64,000 nucleotides of DNA, taken from NCBI RefSeq assembly GCF_003254155.1, contig NZ_QKZI01000001.1, positions 1,054,001 through 1,118,000 of the forward strand. Direction: 5' to 3'. Source of the stretch: Psychrobacillus insolitus. GTDB taxonomy: Bacteria; Bacillota; Bacilli; Bacillales_A; Planococcaceae. This document shows positions 35,999-44,332 of this stretch, piece by piece. The position numbers were made by a program, and so were the translations under genes. The notes under the pieces are model-generated. The model searched no databases and was not told the DNA's origin. It worked only from the letters and a program-made list of their open reading frames with translations. Position 1 is the stretch's first letter; every line of letters begins with the position of its first letter.

Positions 35999-36893
35999 TT
36001 TTTACCCTCCCATATCCACTAAAATTTTCTGCAGCGTATTTTTTTTCCAAGTCGTTAATTTCTTTTAATTTAAATAATTCTTGTCTTTCTTCCCATGAGC
36101 AAATGTAGTCTTTTATATTTGCTTGTGATTCATCTTTTGATAAAATAGTTAAGCTATCTCGAATGCCCTTAATTGCCGAACGTAATATTGTATTTGCACA
36201 TAACACAATTTGAAAGCCTAATTTCTCAGCTTCTTCTAATGAAACAAGAGGTGTTCTACCACCTTCTACTAGATTAATAATATGAGGTACATTTGGTATT
36301 TCTTTTGTGATTAGACTTAATTCATCAATTGTAGTCGGCGCTTCCACAAATAGAACATCTGCACCTGCTTCTTTGTAGGCATGTGCACGATCTATAGCCT
36401 CTTCCATTCCATACACTGCAAGTGCATCTGTCCGTGCAATAATAGCCAAATTTTGGTCAGTTCGAGCATCAAGTGCGGCTTTAATTTTCCCAACCATTTC
36501 CTCTTTAGTAATCACTTGTTTCCCACTAAAATGTCCACATTTTTTAGGTGATACTTGATCTTCTAATTGAATCGCAGAAGCACCAGCTCGCTCTAATTGT
36601 TTGATTGTTCTCATGACATTAATGGCATTTCCAAATCCGGTATCACCATCGACAACTATAGGAATTGTTGTTACATCTGACATTCGACTAACGATGTCGG
36701 CAATTTCGCTCACTGTTGTTAATCCAACATCCGCCCAACCAAGTTGAGCATTTGATATTCCTGCACCAGTTGCATAAATTGCAGGAAATTCAAACTCTTC
36801 TATTAATCTCGCTGTCATGGCATCATAAGCACCCGGTAATATAAAAGGTTTATCTTGCCTAATAAGTTCTTGAAACACATTTATCTTTGACAA
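35976..36893 (-). CDS. Isocitrate lyase/PEP mutase family protein
   Basis: A 305-residue TIM-barrel enzyme of the methylisocitrate lyase/2,3-dimethylmalate lyase/oxaloacetate decarboxylase group. It has PGAYDAMTARLIEEF (about 20-34), VDGDTGFGNAINV (metal Asp, about 82-94), QLEDQVSPKKCGHFSGK (catalytic KKCGH, about 109-125) and ARTDALAVYG. KKCGH indicates C-C lyase activity on a 2-hydroxy dicarboxylic or tricarboxylic acid rather than mutase chemistry. The start is TTG (36893) with AGGGGATG upstream. The exact substrate is open. Confidence 0.82.
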   Translation of the reverse strand: MSKINVFQELIRQDKPFILPGAYDAMTARLIEEFEFPAIYATGAGISNAQLGWADVGLTTVSEIADIVSRMSDVTTIPIVVDGDTGFGNAINVMRTIKQLERAGASAIQLEDQVSPKKCGHFSGKQVITKEEMVGKIKAALDARTDQNLAIIARTDALAVYGMEEAIDRAHAYKEAGADVLFVEAPTTIDELSLITKEIPNVPHIINLVEGGRTPLVSLEEAEKLGFQIVLCANTILRSAIKGIRDSLTILSKDESQANIKDYICSWEERQELFKLKEINDLEKKYAAENFSGYGRVKNGERSRF

Positions 36894-36908
36894 ATCTTCA
36901 TCCCCTAT

Positions 36909-37709
36909 CTAACTAGTAGCCATACAACTTTCTTCTTCCACTTTATAATGCCAACGAATTGTAAGTAACTTACAATTCTCTAACTTATTGCTTGTTATAT
37001 GTAACTCCCTATTCTGTAATACTTTAATATTGCATGAATAAGAACCACATTTACTCTCAAGAGTGACAAAATATACACCCGGTTTTGGTACTGTGTATTG
37101 AGGCAATAGCCCCTCATACCTATGCCATTTAACCTCATATGGTTTTCCTAATAACTTTTGAACTTCCTGTAGTTTCCCAGCGTTTAACGAATTGCGAATA
37201 GCAGTCGAACTAATTTTTTGTCCGAAAAATTTAACACACTGAACTTCTTTTACTTCTATACAAAAATTAGAATCCTCTCTTAAACGACTCGTATTTCCAA
37301 TACCTTTATAGCCATACGTATAATCAAAACCACATACAGCATGAACTACACCGAAGTTTACTAAGTAATCAGATACAAATTGCTGCGGAGATAAGCTAGC
37401 AAATAATAAATTAAATTCTACAATAAAGAAGAAATCGACACCCAAGCTTTCTAATACACGTTTTTTCTCATCCAATGGCATTAAATAATCGACTTGTTCT
37501 TTACCATTAGATAAAACACTTTTAGGATGAGGAAAAAAACTCATGACAGACATAGGTAATTGTTTTGCAATCGCTACTTCTTTTGCTGTTTTAATTACTT
37601 CGCGATGTCCTTTATGAAGTCCGTCAAAAAATCCTAATGCCATCACATGATTAGGAATATGTTCTTGCCAAAAATCTAAATTATTGAAATTGATTTCAAT
37701 TGTATGCAT
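36909..37709 (-). CDS. Stand-alone FAD synthetase (RibF-like) with degenerate kinase domain
   Basis: The N-terminal 185 residues match the FMN adenylyltransferase half of RibF: ALGFFDGLHKGHREVI (about 24-39), FFPHPKSVL, CGFDYTYGYKGIGN and KISSTAIRNSLNAG (about 165-178). In normal RibF (about 310 residues) a riboflavin kinase barrel with a GFPTAN-type motif follows; here only a shortened remnant (LGKPYEVKWHRYEG, PKPGVYFVTL) of about 75 residues remains and that motif is absent. It probably converts FMN to FAD only. GGAGGT precedes the ATG, 17 bp after the dioxygenase gene, inside an operon rich in flavoenzymes. Confidence 0.78.
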   Translation of the reverse strand: MHTIEINFNNLDFWQEHIPNHVMALGFFDGLHKGHREVIKTAKEVAIAKQLPMSVMSFFPHPKSVLSNGKEQVDYLMPLDEKKRVLESLGVDFFFIVEFNLLFASLSPQQFVSDYLVNFGVVHAVCGFDYTYGYKGIGNTSRLREDSNFCIEVKEVQCVKFFGQKISSTAIRNSLNAGKLQEVQKLLGKPYEVKWHRYEGLLPQYTVPKPGVYFVTLESKCGSYSCNIKVLQNRELHITSNKLENCKLLTIRWHYKVEEESCMATS

Positions 37710-37726
37710 TTGCCAACCACCTCCAT

Positions 37727-38680
37727 TTAGGCTTCTATCGTAATTTTATTAGCCTCTTTATCTTGCACAGAATCTCCCCAATACGTATTACCAATAGCTC
37801 GTTCTTTCATCGTCCACTCAATCGGTTCCCAATCTGGTTCAAAAATAAGGTAACCTCCAGTAAACAGTTCTACTCGACATCCACTGCCAGGATCCATCAC
37901 ATACAAATACATCGCTTGCGTAATTCCATGTTTACCTGGCCCAATAAATTCAATTCCATTTTCTCTTAATATATCTGCAGCTCTTAAAATATCCTGTGAA
38001 TCATCTGTCCAATAGGAAATATGATGTAATCTGGCTGGTGTTGGAAGATTAGGCTTTGATAAAACTGCTACATCATGCACTAGCGGTGTTACACTCATCC
38101 ACCCAGCTAACACGGATCCATCATCATCTCGTAAAAACTCTCGCATTTTAAAACCAAGCACGTTTTCTAAAAAAGAGTAAGTCTGATCTACATCTGTTGA
38201 AGTATGGATATTCACATGATCAAACCTACGTGGAGATATTCCCTTAGCCCATGATTTATATGTTTGATTCTTTAATACTGATTTGCGATGCTCTTCAACT
38301 TCTGGGCGAGTTATATCAAAATACAACTCAAAAGTATGCTGACTTGGTAGTTTAAATCGTATCGCTTCTCCAATTCCTGGTGTATCCCAAGCTTCTATGA
38401 ATTCAACATCAACACTAGCTTGTTCTAAGTTGTTTTTAAAAAGGAGTACATCTTCTTTTGATTTAGTACGCCAACCAATATGACGTACATATCCACGATC
38501 TCCTTGTTCCAAAGACAAAGTATGATGTTGGAAGTCTCCCCATGCCCGAAGATAGTACACTCCGTCGACTTCCTCTGTAACCTCTAATCCAATTACTTCT
38601 CTGAAAAAATACAATGATTTTTCCAAATCTGCTGTTACTAATGCTACATAGCCTAATTTGGCAATTTCAGGTTTCCCCAT
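37727..38680 (-). CDS. Extradiol (catechol 2,3-type) dioxygenase, second copy
   Basis: Type I extradiol dioxygenase of the VOC superfamily with two domains (about 7-125 and 150-270), 317 residues. The Fe(II) ligands are likely the His of RRFDHVNIH (about 154), the His of RLHHISYW (about 220) and the Glu of CRVELFTGGYLIF (about 270); catalytic His and Tyr regions are also present (KHGITQAMYLYVMDPGSG). It resembles Bacillus/Geobacillus PheB-type enzymes and the paralogue at 42130-43083. First gene of the lower operon, with promoter-like TATAAT and a palindromic site just upstream of a strong GGAGG. Confidence 0.9.
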   Translation of the reverse strand: MGKPEIAKLGYVALVTADLEKSLYFFREVIGLEVTEEVDGVYYLRAWGDFQHHTLSLEQGDRGYVRHIGWRTKSKEDVLLFKNNLEQASVDVEFIEAWDTPGIGEAIRFKLPSQHTFELYFDITRPEVEEHRKSVLKNQTYKSWAKGISPRRFDHVNIHTSTDVDQTYSFLENVLGFKMREFLRDDDGSVLAGWMSVTPLVHDVAVLSKPNLPTPARLHHISYWTDDSQDILRAADILRENGIEFIGPGKHGITQAMYLYVMDPGSGCRVELFTGGYLIFEPDWEPIEWTMKERAIGNTYWGDSVQDKEANKITIEA

Positions 38681-38700
38681 ATCTCTTTCCTCCTTACTTA

Positions 38701-38714
38701 ACTAAAATTTTAGT
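38701..38714. promoter_or_regulatory. Palindromic operator site 1, before the second dioxygenase gene
   Basis: ACTAAAATTTTAGT is a perfect 14-bp palindrome, 21 bp above the start codon and just above the ribosome site. A minus-strand TATAAT sits at 38745-38750, so the site lies within the early transcribed region. Same motif as sites 2-5. Confidence 0.7.
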
Positions 38715-38744
38715 GGTTTGTTAAATTGTATGAAAATTCCAAAG

Positions 38745-38750
38745 ATTATA
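38745..38750 (-). promoter_or_regulatory. -10 element of the lower catabolic operon
   Basis: Minus-strand TATAAT. TTGAAC lies 14 bp further up, which is too close for a standard -35, so the promoter may depend on an activator. The sequence TTTTTTGAACTA here recurs at the hydrolase promoter region (about 45297-45309). Confidence 0.5.
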
Positions 38751-38774
38751 CTAGATTAAAAATAGTTCAAAAAA

Positions 38775-38811
38775 CAAAAGAAAACCAATAATAATTATTG
38801 ATTTTCTTTTG
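38775..38811. terminator. Second hairpin in the aldolase-dioxygenase gap
   Basis: CAAAAGAAAA and TTTTCTTTTG arms with inner CAATAAT/ATTATTG pairing. AT-rich, flanked by A and T runs; it could be a secondary terminator. Confidence 0.5.
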
Positions 38812-38881
38812 TACAAGACTATTCAAAAGAAATTTTTCAATAAATAGTAACGAAGAAAATAGGATAATAAGTTCTCTGAAG

Positions 38882-38918
38882 TAAAAATACCCTCCATTAT
38901 AAATAAAATGGAGGGTAT
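38882..38918 (-). terminator. Terminator of the upper catabolic operon
   Basis: ATACCCTCCATT and AATGGAGGGTAT perfect stem; on the minus strand it is followed by TTTTTAC. It lies four bases after the aldolase stop codon and separates the two catabolic operons. Confidence 0.85.
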
Positions 38919-38921
38919 TAA

Positions 38922-39926
38922 TTACACGTTTAAAGCTAAACGTTGTGCCACATCAAAAATTAAATCCTCTTGACCACCAATTGCTTTCATTTTCCCAAGT
39001 TCAACTAAAATATCTCGCTCATCTACATTAAATTTTTGAGCAGCAGACTGAGTATGAAGTAAGAAGCTAGAGTAAACACCTGAATATCCCAAAATTAAAC
39101 TAGAACCTGTTATTTCCTGTGGTCTTTGCATAAATGGTGCAACTACATCATTTGCAACATCTAAAATATCATATAGGTTAATCCCTGTGTTATAACCTAG
39201 ACGTTCGAATACACCTACCATTACCTCTGTCTGTGTATTACCACTACCTGCTCCTAAAGCTCTTAGACTACCATCAATATAAGATGCCCCAGCTTCCACT
39301 GCAGCTATTGTATTAGCCATTGCCATGGATAAATTATTATGGCCATGGAACCCTATTTCACACGAAACATTTTCTTTTAATGCTTTAATACGCTCAGTCA
39401 CCTCATTAGGTAACATATAACCTGCTGAATCTGTTACATAGATAATTTCTGCTCCATAACTCTCGAATAGTTTAGCTTGTTCTACGATTTTAGCTGTAGA
39501 TGCCATATGAGCCATCATCAAAAATCCAACTGTCTTTAGTCCAAGCTCTCTGCCTAAATTAATATGCTGAGCGGCAACATCAGCTTCGGTTACATGCGTT
39601 GCTACACGTACCATCTTGGCTCCTGCTTTAACTGCATCCTGTAAATCATCTTTTATTCCGATACCTGGAATAAGTAGGACCGATACTTTTGCTCGACTAC
39701 ATACTGAAGATGCAGCTTCTATTAACTTCAGTTCATTTACCTTAGAAAATCCATATTGTAAAGAAGATCCTCCTAAGCCATCACCATGTGATACTTCAAA
39801 ATAAGAAACACCTGCTTTATCTAGACCTCTAGCCGTTTCTTCAACCTGTTTTTCGGTGAAAGAGTGCCTCATTGCATGACTACCATCGCGTAGTGTTACA
39901 TCTAATATTTCAAACGATCGATTCAC
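38922..39926 (-). CDS. 4-hydroxy-2-oxovalerate aldolase
   Basis: Cleaves 4-hydroxy-2-oxopentanoate (or homologues) to pyruvate and an aldehyde, the last ring-carbon step of meta-cleavage (DmpG/BphI/MhpE/HsaF family). Motifs: DVTLRDGSHAMRH (metal Asp, about 6-18), EVSHGDGLGGSSLQYGFS, GFHGHNNLSMAMAN (metal His pair, about 192-205) and AGSGNTQTE. I place the start at the GTG 39926 (334 residues), since AGGAGG abuts the alternative GTG at 39932. Forms a channelling complex with the acetaldehyde dehydrogenase encoded 11 bp upstream. Confidence 0.94.
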   Translation of the reverse strand: MNRSFEILDVTLRDGSHAMRHSFTEKQVEETARGLDKAGVSYFEVSHGDGLGGSSLQYGFSKVNELKLIEAASSVCSRAKVSVLLIPGIGIKDDLQDAVKAGAKMVRVATHVTEADVAAQHINLGRELGLKTVGFLMMAHMASTAKIVEQAKLFESYGAEIIYVTDSAGYMLPNEVTERIKALKENVSCEIGFHGHNNLSMAMANTIAAVEAGASYIDGSLRALGAGSGNTQTEVMVGVFERLGYNTGINLYDILDVANDVVAPFMQRPQEITGSSLILGYSGVYSSFLLHTQSAAQKFNVDERDILVELGKMKAIGGQEDLIFDVAQRLALNV

Positions 39927-39937
39927 TGCCACTCCTC

Positions 39938-40816
39938 CTATACTTTTGAAGTTAATAAATGCTTTGCAAGTTCATTTGCTACTTTTGCAGCCGCAGCTGT
40001 CATAATATCTAAATTTCCAGAGTATGGAGGGAAGAAATCACCTGCTCCTTCAACTTCTACAAATACAGATATTTTTTTTCCATCTATTTGTGGTTCCCCT
40101 CTTAATCGATAGCCTGGTACATACTTTTGTACATCCTCAACCATTGATTTAATAGAAGAAATAATTGACTCTTCATGCCCCTCTTCAGTCACAAGAACAT
40201 GAACCGTATCTCGCATTATAACAGGAGGCTCCGCGGGATTTAATATAATAATAGCTTTCCCTTTTTTGGCTCCTCCTACTTGCTCGATAGCCTTTGAAGT
40301 AGTACGTGTAAATTCATCAATATTAGCTCTCGTTCCAGGTCCAGCACTTTTACTTGCAACCGTTGCAATAATTTCTGCATATTCAACATCAATAATTCTA
40401 TTGATAGCATGTACTAGTGGAATAGTTGCCTGTCCTCCGCAAGTTACCATATTTACGTTTGATGCCTCAAAATGCTCTGTTAAATTGACACTTGGTACAG
40501 CGAAAGGTCCAATTGCAGCTGGTGTTAAATCAATTACTTTCTTCCCAGCTGCTATTAGCTTCTCACTATGTAAACGGTGAGCATATGCTGTTGTCGCGTC
40601 AAATACAATATCCACAAGATCTATCTTCTCCATTAGACCGTTTATCCCAGTATCAATTGTTTCATATCCTCTACTTTTAGCACGTTCTAATCCTTCTGAT
40701 TTTGAATCAATGCCAACCATGACTTTCATCTCAAGAAAATCACATCTCTCAATTTTATACATCAAATCTGTTCCAATATTACCAGAACCAATTATACCAA
40801 CTTTTAATCTATTCAA
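39938..40816 (-). CDS. Acylating acetaldehyde dehydrogenase
   Basis: Converts the aldehyde released by the aldolase to acyl-CoA with NAD and CoA (DmpF/BphJ/MhpF/HsaG family). The Rossmann start is [14 protein letters not shown] (about 5-18); the catalytic Cys is in [16 protein letters not shown] (about 126-141); [14 protein letters not shown] and [15 protein letters not shown] follow. The 292-residue length fits. It starts with TTG overlapping the hydratase stop (TTGA), so coupled. Together with the aldolase it should form the usual heterotetramer. Confidence 0.94.
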   Translation of the reverse strand: MNRLKVGIIGSGNIGTDLMYKIERCDFLEMKVMVGIDSKSEGLERAKSRGYETIDTGINGLMEKIDLVDIVFDATTAYAHRLHSEKLIAAGKKVIDLTPAAIGPFAVPSVNLTEHFEASNVNMVTCGGQATIPLVHAINRIIDVEYAEIIATVASKSAGPGTRANIDEFTRTTSKAIEQVGGAKKGKAIIILNPAEPPVIMRDTVHVLVTEEGHEESIISSIKSMVEDVQKYVPGYRLRGEPQIDGKKISVFVEVEGAGDFFPPYSGNLDIMTAAAAKVANELAKHLLTSKV

Positions 40817-41604
40817 GATATTACACCGCCCTCAGTAAAAGATATACTTACCTCGCCAAGTGTTTCAAACTTAGCTGTGAACGTATCACCTGGTTCGAAA
40901 ATGATCGCTTTTGTTAAGGCGCCTGCTAGAATAATCTCTCCTTTTTGAAGAGAAATATTGTATTCCGATAATGTGTTAGCTAGCCATGCGACTGCATGCA
41001 CAGGATTCCCCATAACAGCATCGCCCGTTGCTTCATCTATAAGTTGATCATTTTTATATACGCTCAACTTTTCAGTTACTAAATCAACATTGCCAATTTT
41101 AGTTTGACGTTGACCAATAACAGCACCTGCAGATGAACCATTATCTGCAACTGTATCCTCAAATTTAAACTTCCAATCTTCTATTCGACTATCAATAATT
41201 TCAATTGCTGGGACAACATACGCTGTCGCAGCAATCACATCTTTAGCAGTAATATTAGGGCCGATTAAATCTTCTTTTAAAACAAACGCAATTTCAAATT
41301 CTACTTTTGGTTGGATAAAACGTTCTACATGAATCGGACTACCTTCATCAAAAATCATATTGTCTAAAATATGTCCATAATCAGGTGTAGAAACATTGAA
41401 CATGTCTTGCATGACTTTACTTGTTAAACCAATTTTTTTCCCTTTAACAAGAGCACCCTGTTCTACTTTTTTCTCAATTTGGTAAATTTGAATTTGGTAG
41501 GCATCTTTAATAGAAATTTCTTCTATTAAAGATGTAAAAGGAGCAATTGGTTTCTTTTCTTTTTCTGCTTGTAATAATGCTTCAGCAGCAGCGACAATAT
41601 TCAT
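40813..41604 (-). CDS. 2-hydroxypenta-2,4-dienoate hydratase family protein
   Basis: A 263-residue member of the MhpD/DmpE/HsaE hydratase family that adds water to 2-hydroxypenta-2,4-dienoates to give 4-hydroxy-2-oxoacids. Typical segments: [32 protein letters not shown] (metal-binding Glu pair, about 99-113), [20 protein letters not shown] and [12 protein letters not shown]. The related 4-oxalocrotonate decarboxylases (DmpH) share the fold; hydratase is preferred because a hydrolase, not an aldehyde dehydrogenase branch, feeds this pathway. Ribosome site AAGGAG. Confidence 0.88.
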   Translation of the reverse strand: MNIVAAAEALLQAEKEKKPIAPFTSLIEEISIKDAYQIQIYQIEKKVEQGALVKGKKIGLTSKVMQDMFNVSTPDYGHILDNMIFDEGSPIHVERFIQPKVEFEIAFVLKEDLIGPNITAKDVIAATAYVVPAIEIIDSRIEDWKFKFEDTVADNGSSAGAVIGQRQTKIGNVDLVTEKLSVYKNDQLIDEATGDAVMGNPVHAVAWLANTLSEYNISLQKGEIILAGALTKAIIFEPGDTFTAKFETLGEVSISFTEGGVIS

Positions 41605-41618
41605 ATCTCTTCCACTCC

Positions 41619-42098
41619 TTATGATTGGATGACTTCTAATTCTTTTAGTTGGTGATATCGGCCACCAAAGAACAATAATGGATTCCCTTCTTCTAATTTA
41701 ATATCTAGCACTTTTCCAATAAATAAAGTATGATCGCCCTCAACATATTCGGAAACCACTTCGCAACTTACTTGGGCTAAGGCACCAGGTAGAACTGGTA
41801 ATCCAGCTAAAGTTTCAAATTTAATATCAATCTCATCCTTTATTTGCCCTGCAAAAGTCATCGAATATTCTTTTTGGTTATCAGCTAATATATTGACTGC
41901 AAATTTTCTAGAAGTTTTTATTTTTTCTAAAAACCGAGCTTTATGTCCGATTGAAACTACTACTAATTTAGGATCAAGTGACACAGACATAAAAGCATTG
42001 GCTGTCATACCATGAGGTGCATTTTCAAATTCAGTTGTAATCACAGTAACACCAGTTGAAAATTTCCCCATTGCGTCTCTAAATAAACGATCTTCCAT
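41619..42098 (-). CDS. Flavin reductase component (HpaC/HsaB-like)
   Basis: A 159-residue FMN-binding split-barrel flavin reductase. Motifs FRDAMGKFSTGVTVITTE (about 6-23), HGMTANAFMSVSLDPKLVVVSIG (about 29-51) and the C-terminal GRYHQL are standard. It should supply reduced flavin to the monooxygenase encoded two genes upstream, as HsaB does for HsaA. AGGAGG precedes the ATG. Confidence 0.92.
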   Translation of the reverse strand: MEDRLFRDAMGKFSTGVTVITTEFENAPHGMTANAFMSVSLDPKLVVVSIGHKARFLEKIKTSRKFAVNILADNQKEYSMTFAGQIKDEIDIKFETLAGLPVLPGALAQVSCEVVSEYVEGDHTLFIGKVLDIKLEEGNPLLFFGGRYHQLKELEVIQS

Positions 42099-42129
42099 TC
42101 AAATAACCTCCTATATTCTTTTATTCTTT

Positions 42130-43083
42130 TTATCCTTTGATTGTTGGATTATTTTCTGTTTTTGAATCCATTTGATCTCCCCAATACGTAAAACCAATAT
42201 CCATTTCATCTAATGTCCAAACGATTGGCTCCCAATCCGGTTCGAAGATTAAATATCCATTAGTGAAAATCTCTACACGTACTCCACTACCTGGATCAAT
42301 AGCATAAATATACATTGCTTGCGAAATACCATGTTTTCCCGGGCCTTTAAATTCAATTCCATGTTCAGTAAGAATATCTGCTGCACGAAGTAAATCTTGT
42401 GAATTATCCAACCAATAGGAAATATGATGAATTTGATTTGTTGTTGGTGATTGTGGATCATGACTAATAGCAATATCATGCACTAACGGTGTTACACTTA
42501 ACCATGCTCCAACTAAGCTATTATCAGGCGCTTGAACACATTCACGCATTTTAAATCCTAATTTTTCCTCCAAAAAGTCGGAAACTTCATTCGCAAGCAT
42601 AGATGTCAATAAATTCACGTGATCAATTCGTCTAGGAGAAATTCCTTTTGCCCAAGATTTATACGTTTGATTTTTTAATACTGATCTTCTTTCTGGTGCA
42701 GCTAATGGCTTTTCTACATCGTAATAAAGTTCGAAGCTATGTTCACTTGGAAGTTTGAAACGAATTGCACGTCCTTGCCCTGCTTCTACCCCTGCATCTA
42801 CCCACGTTACTTCTGTTCCTGATTCCTCTAGTATCTTAGCGAATGCATCCACATCTTCTGGCCGCTTCGTTCTCCATGCAATATGATCAATTCTTGACTC
42901 ATCGCCTTGTTGTAGAGATAACGTATGATGTTCAAAATCTCCCCAAGCACGTAAGTAAACAACACCATCTACTGTTTCTGTTTCTTCTAGTCCTAATATT
43001 TCAGAGAAAAACCATTTTGATTTCTCTAAGTCAGTTGTGATTAATGCAAAATGACCTAATTTAGCTATTTCTGGATTACTCAT
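42130..43083 (-). CDS. Extradiol (catechol 2,3-type) dioxygenase, first copy
   Basis: Fe(II)-dependent meta-cleaving dioxygenase of 317 residues with two VOC domains. Likely metal ligands: His in RRIDHVNLL (about 154), His in QIHHISYW (about 220), Glu in VRVEIFTNGYLIF (about 270). The C-terminal DEMDIGFTYWGD matches the paralogue at 37727. The pair align without gaps over almost the whole length. It lies between the monooxygenase and its reductase, which fits ring opening directly after hydroxylation of a phenol to a catechol. GGAGG precedes the ATG. Confidence 0.92.
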   Translation of the reverse strand: MSNPEIAKLGHFALITTDLEKSKWFFSEILGLEETETVDGVVYLRAWGDFEHHTLSLQQGDESRIDHIAWRTKRPEDVDAFAKILEESGTEVTWVDAGVEAGQGRAIRFKLPSEHSFELYYDVEKPLAAPERRSVLKNQTYKSWAKGISPRRIDHVNLLTSMLANEVSDFLEEKLGFKMRECVQAPDNSLVGAWLSVTPLVHDIAISHDPQSPTTNQIHHISYWLDNSQDLLRAADILTEHGIEFKGPGKHGISQAMYIYAIDPGSGVRVEIFTNGYLIFEPDWEPIVWTLDEMDIGFTYWGDQMDSKTENNPTIKG

Positions 43084-43121
43084 ATTTTATTCCTCCATTT
43101 AATTAGATATATTTAAGCTTC

Positions 43122-44315
43122 TTATACAAAATAAGTGTTGGGCTCAAGACCACACATCACACGACCATACGTTTCTATTAAACTTGAAGGTGTAATAAAA
43201 CCATGTAAATGCATCGTTAGAAAATCTCTATAAACTAGCTGAAACTGATTAGTATTATAGGCAAATACAGATCCAGCTCCTGCAGTCATTAAATCAATTG
43301 CTTCTTTACATAATTGATTGACATATCCAAAATCTGCTTTCATTTTAATTGAATCTTCAAGTGTCAATTCTTTTCCTTGTTTTGAATAGTCATCTAACTT
43401 ATCCACCGCACGATATAAATGTAACTCCGCCGAATCAATTTTCAATTGAGCTTGTGCTACTTGCATATGAGTTAAAGGTGCTTCACTCATTTTTTGATAA
43501 AATGTGTTACCAATCCCAGATTTTTGTACCCGATCCATGTGTAAATCCATAGCAGCTTGCGCTATACCTAACACAGAACATATGATCGATAAAGTTAATG
43601 ATGGTACAAAAGGTGTTTGGTAAAGTGGGACATTTCGTAATTCATCAATCATATAATGACGTTGGTTTGCCAATCGATCTAACGATACTCTATGCTCTGG
43701 AACAAATACATTCTTTGCTAAGACACTATTACTACCGGAACCCTTTAAGCCCATAACATTCCAATCATCTAGTACTACTAATTCATCTCGTGGTACCATC
43801 ATAATAGCCATTTCGATTCCACCGTTTCCATCATCCAAAGGAAATCCAAAATAACACCAAGTAGCAAGTGTACTTCCTGAAACAAATGGCCATTGTGCTT
43901 CATTTATTTGGTAGCCACCATCTACTTTTTCAATATCACACTTAATAGGTTTAAAGTTTCCAGCTAAAATAACTTCTTCACTATTATCAAAAATTTCATC
44001 TAATGCTTTTCTTCCAAAGGCATAAGAAATCATATAATCACGAATATTACTTAACGATACAAACCATCCAGCTGAACCGTTACCTCTAGCAATTTCAGTT
44101 ACTACTTCTGTGTAAGTACGCATGTCTGTTTCAAAGCCACCAAACATTTTTGGACGTAAAACTTTTAGTAGACCATTTTCCTTTAAAGCATCTACTACTT
44201 TTTTTGATAATTCACTATTTTCGTCAATTTTAGAGCTTTCTTCTCGAAGCATTGGAATCAAATCCGACGCTTTATCCACCAACATTTTACGTACGTCCAT
44301 TACTGCTTGACTCAT
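43122..44315 (-). CDS. Flavin-dependent monooxygenase, acyl-CoA dehydrogenase fold (HsaA-like)
   Basis: A 397-residue group D flavin monooxygenase. These have the acyl-CoA dehydrogenase fold but use reduced flavin from a separate reductase to ortho-hydroxylate phenols. Visible: LRPKMFGGFETDMRTYTEVV (about 55-74), GSAGWFVSL, EAQWPFVSGSTLATWCYFG (about 138-156), GLKGSGSNSVLAKNVFVPEH and a C-terminal helical bundle ending AGAGSVFAYNTNQFQLVYRD. The reductase in the same operon supports this over a true acyl-CoA dehydrogenase. Phenolic substrate unknown. AAAGGAGG precedes the ATG. Confidence 0.87.
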   Translation of the reverse strand: MSQAVMDVRKMLVDKASDLIPMLREESSKIDENSELSKKVVDALKENGLLKVLRPKMFGGFETDMRTYTEVVTEIARGNGSAGWFVSLSNIRDYMISYAFGRKALDEIFDNSEEVILAGNFKPIKCDIEKVDGGYQINEAQWPFVSGSTLATWCYFGFPLDDGNGGIEMAIMMVPRDELVVLDDWNVMGLKGSGSNSVLAKNVFVPEHRVSLDRLANQRHYMIDELRNVPLYQTPFVPSLTLSIICSVLGIAQAAMDLHMDRVQKSGIGNTFYQKMSEAPLTHMQVAQAQLKIDSAELHLYRAVDKLDDYSKQGKELTLEDSIKMKADFGYVNQLCKEAIDLMTAGAGSVFAYNTNQFQLVYRDFLTMHLHGFITPSSLIETYGRVMCGLEPNTYFV

Positions 44316-44332
44316 ACAAATTCCTCCTTTTT

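Noticed and set aside
43122-44315. Calling the HsaA-like gene an acyl-CoA dehydrogenase
   Set aside because: A flavin reductase and dioxygenase in the same operon favour the two-component monooxygenase branch of that fold.
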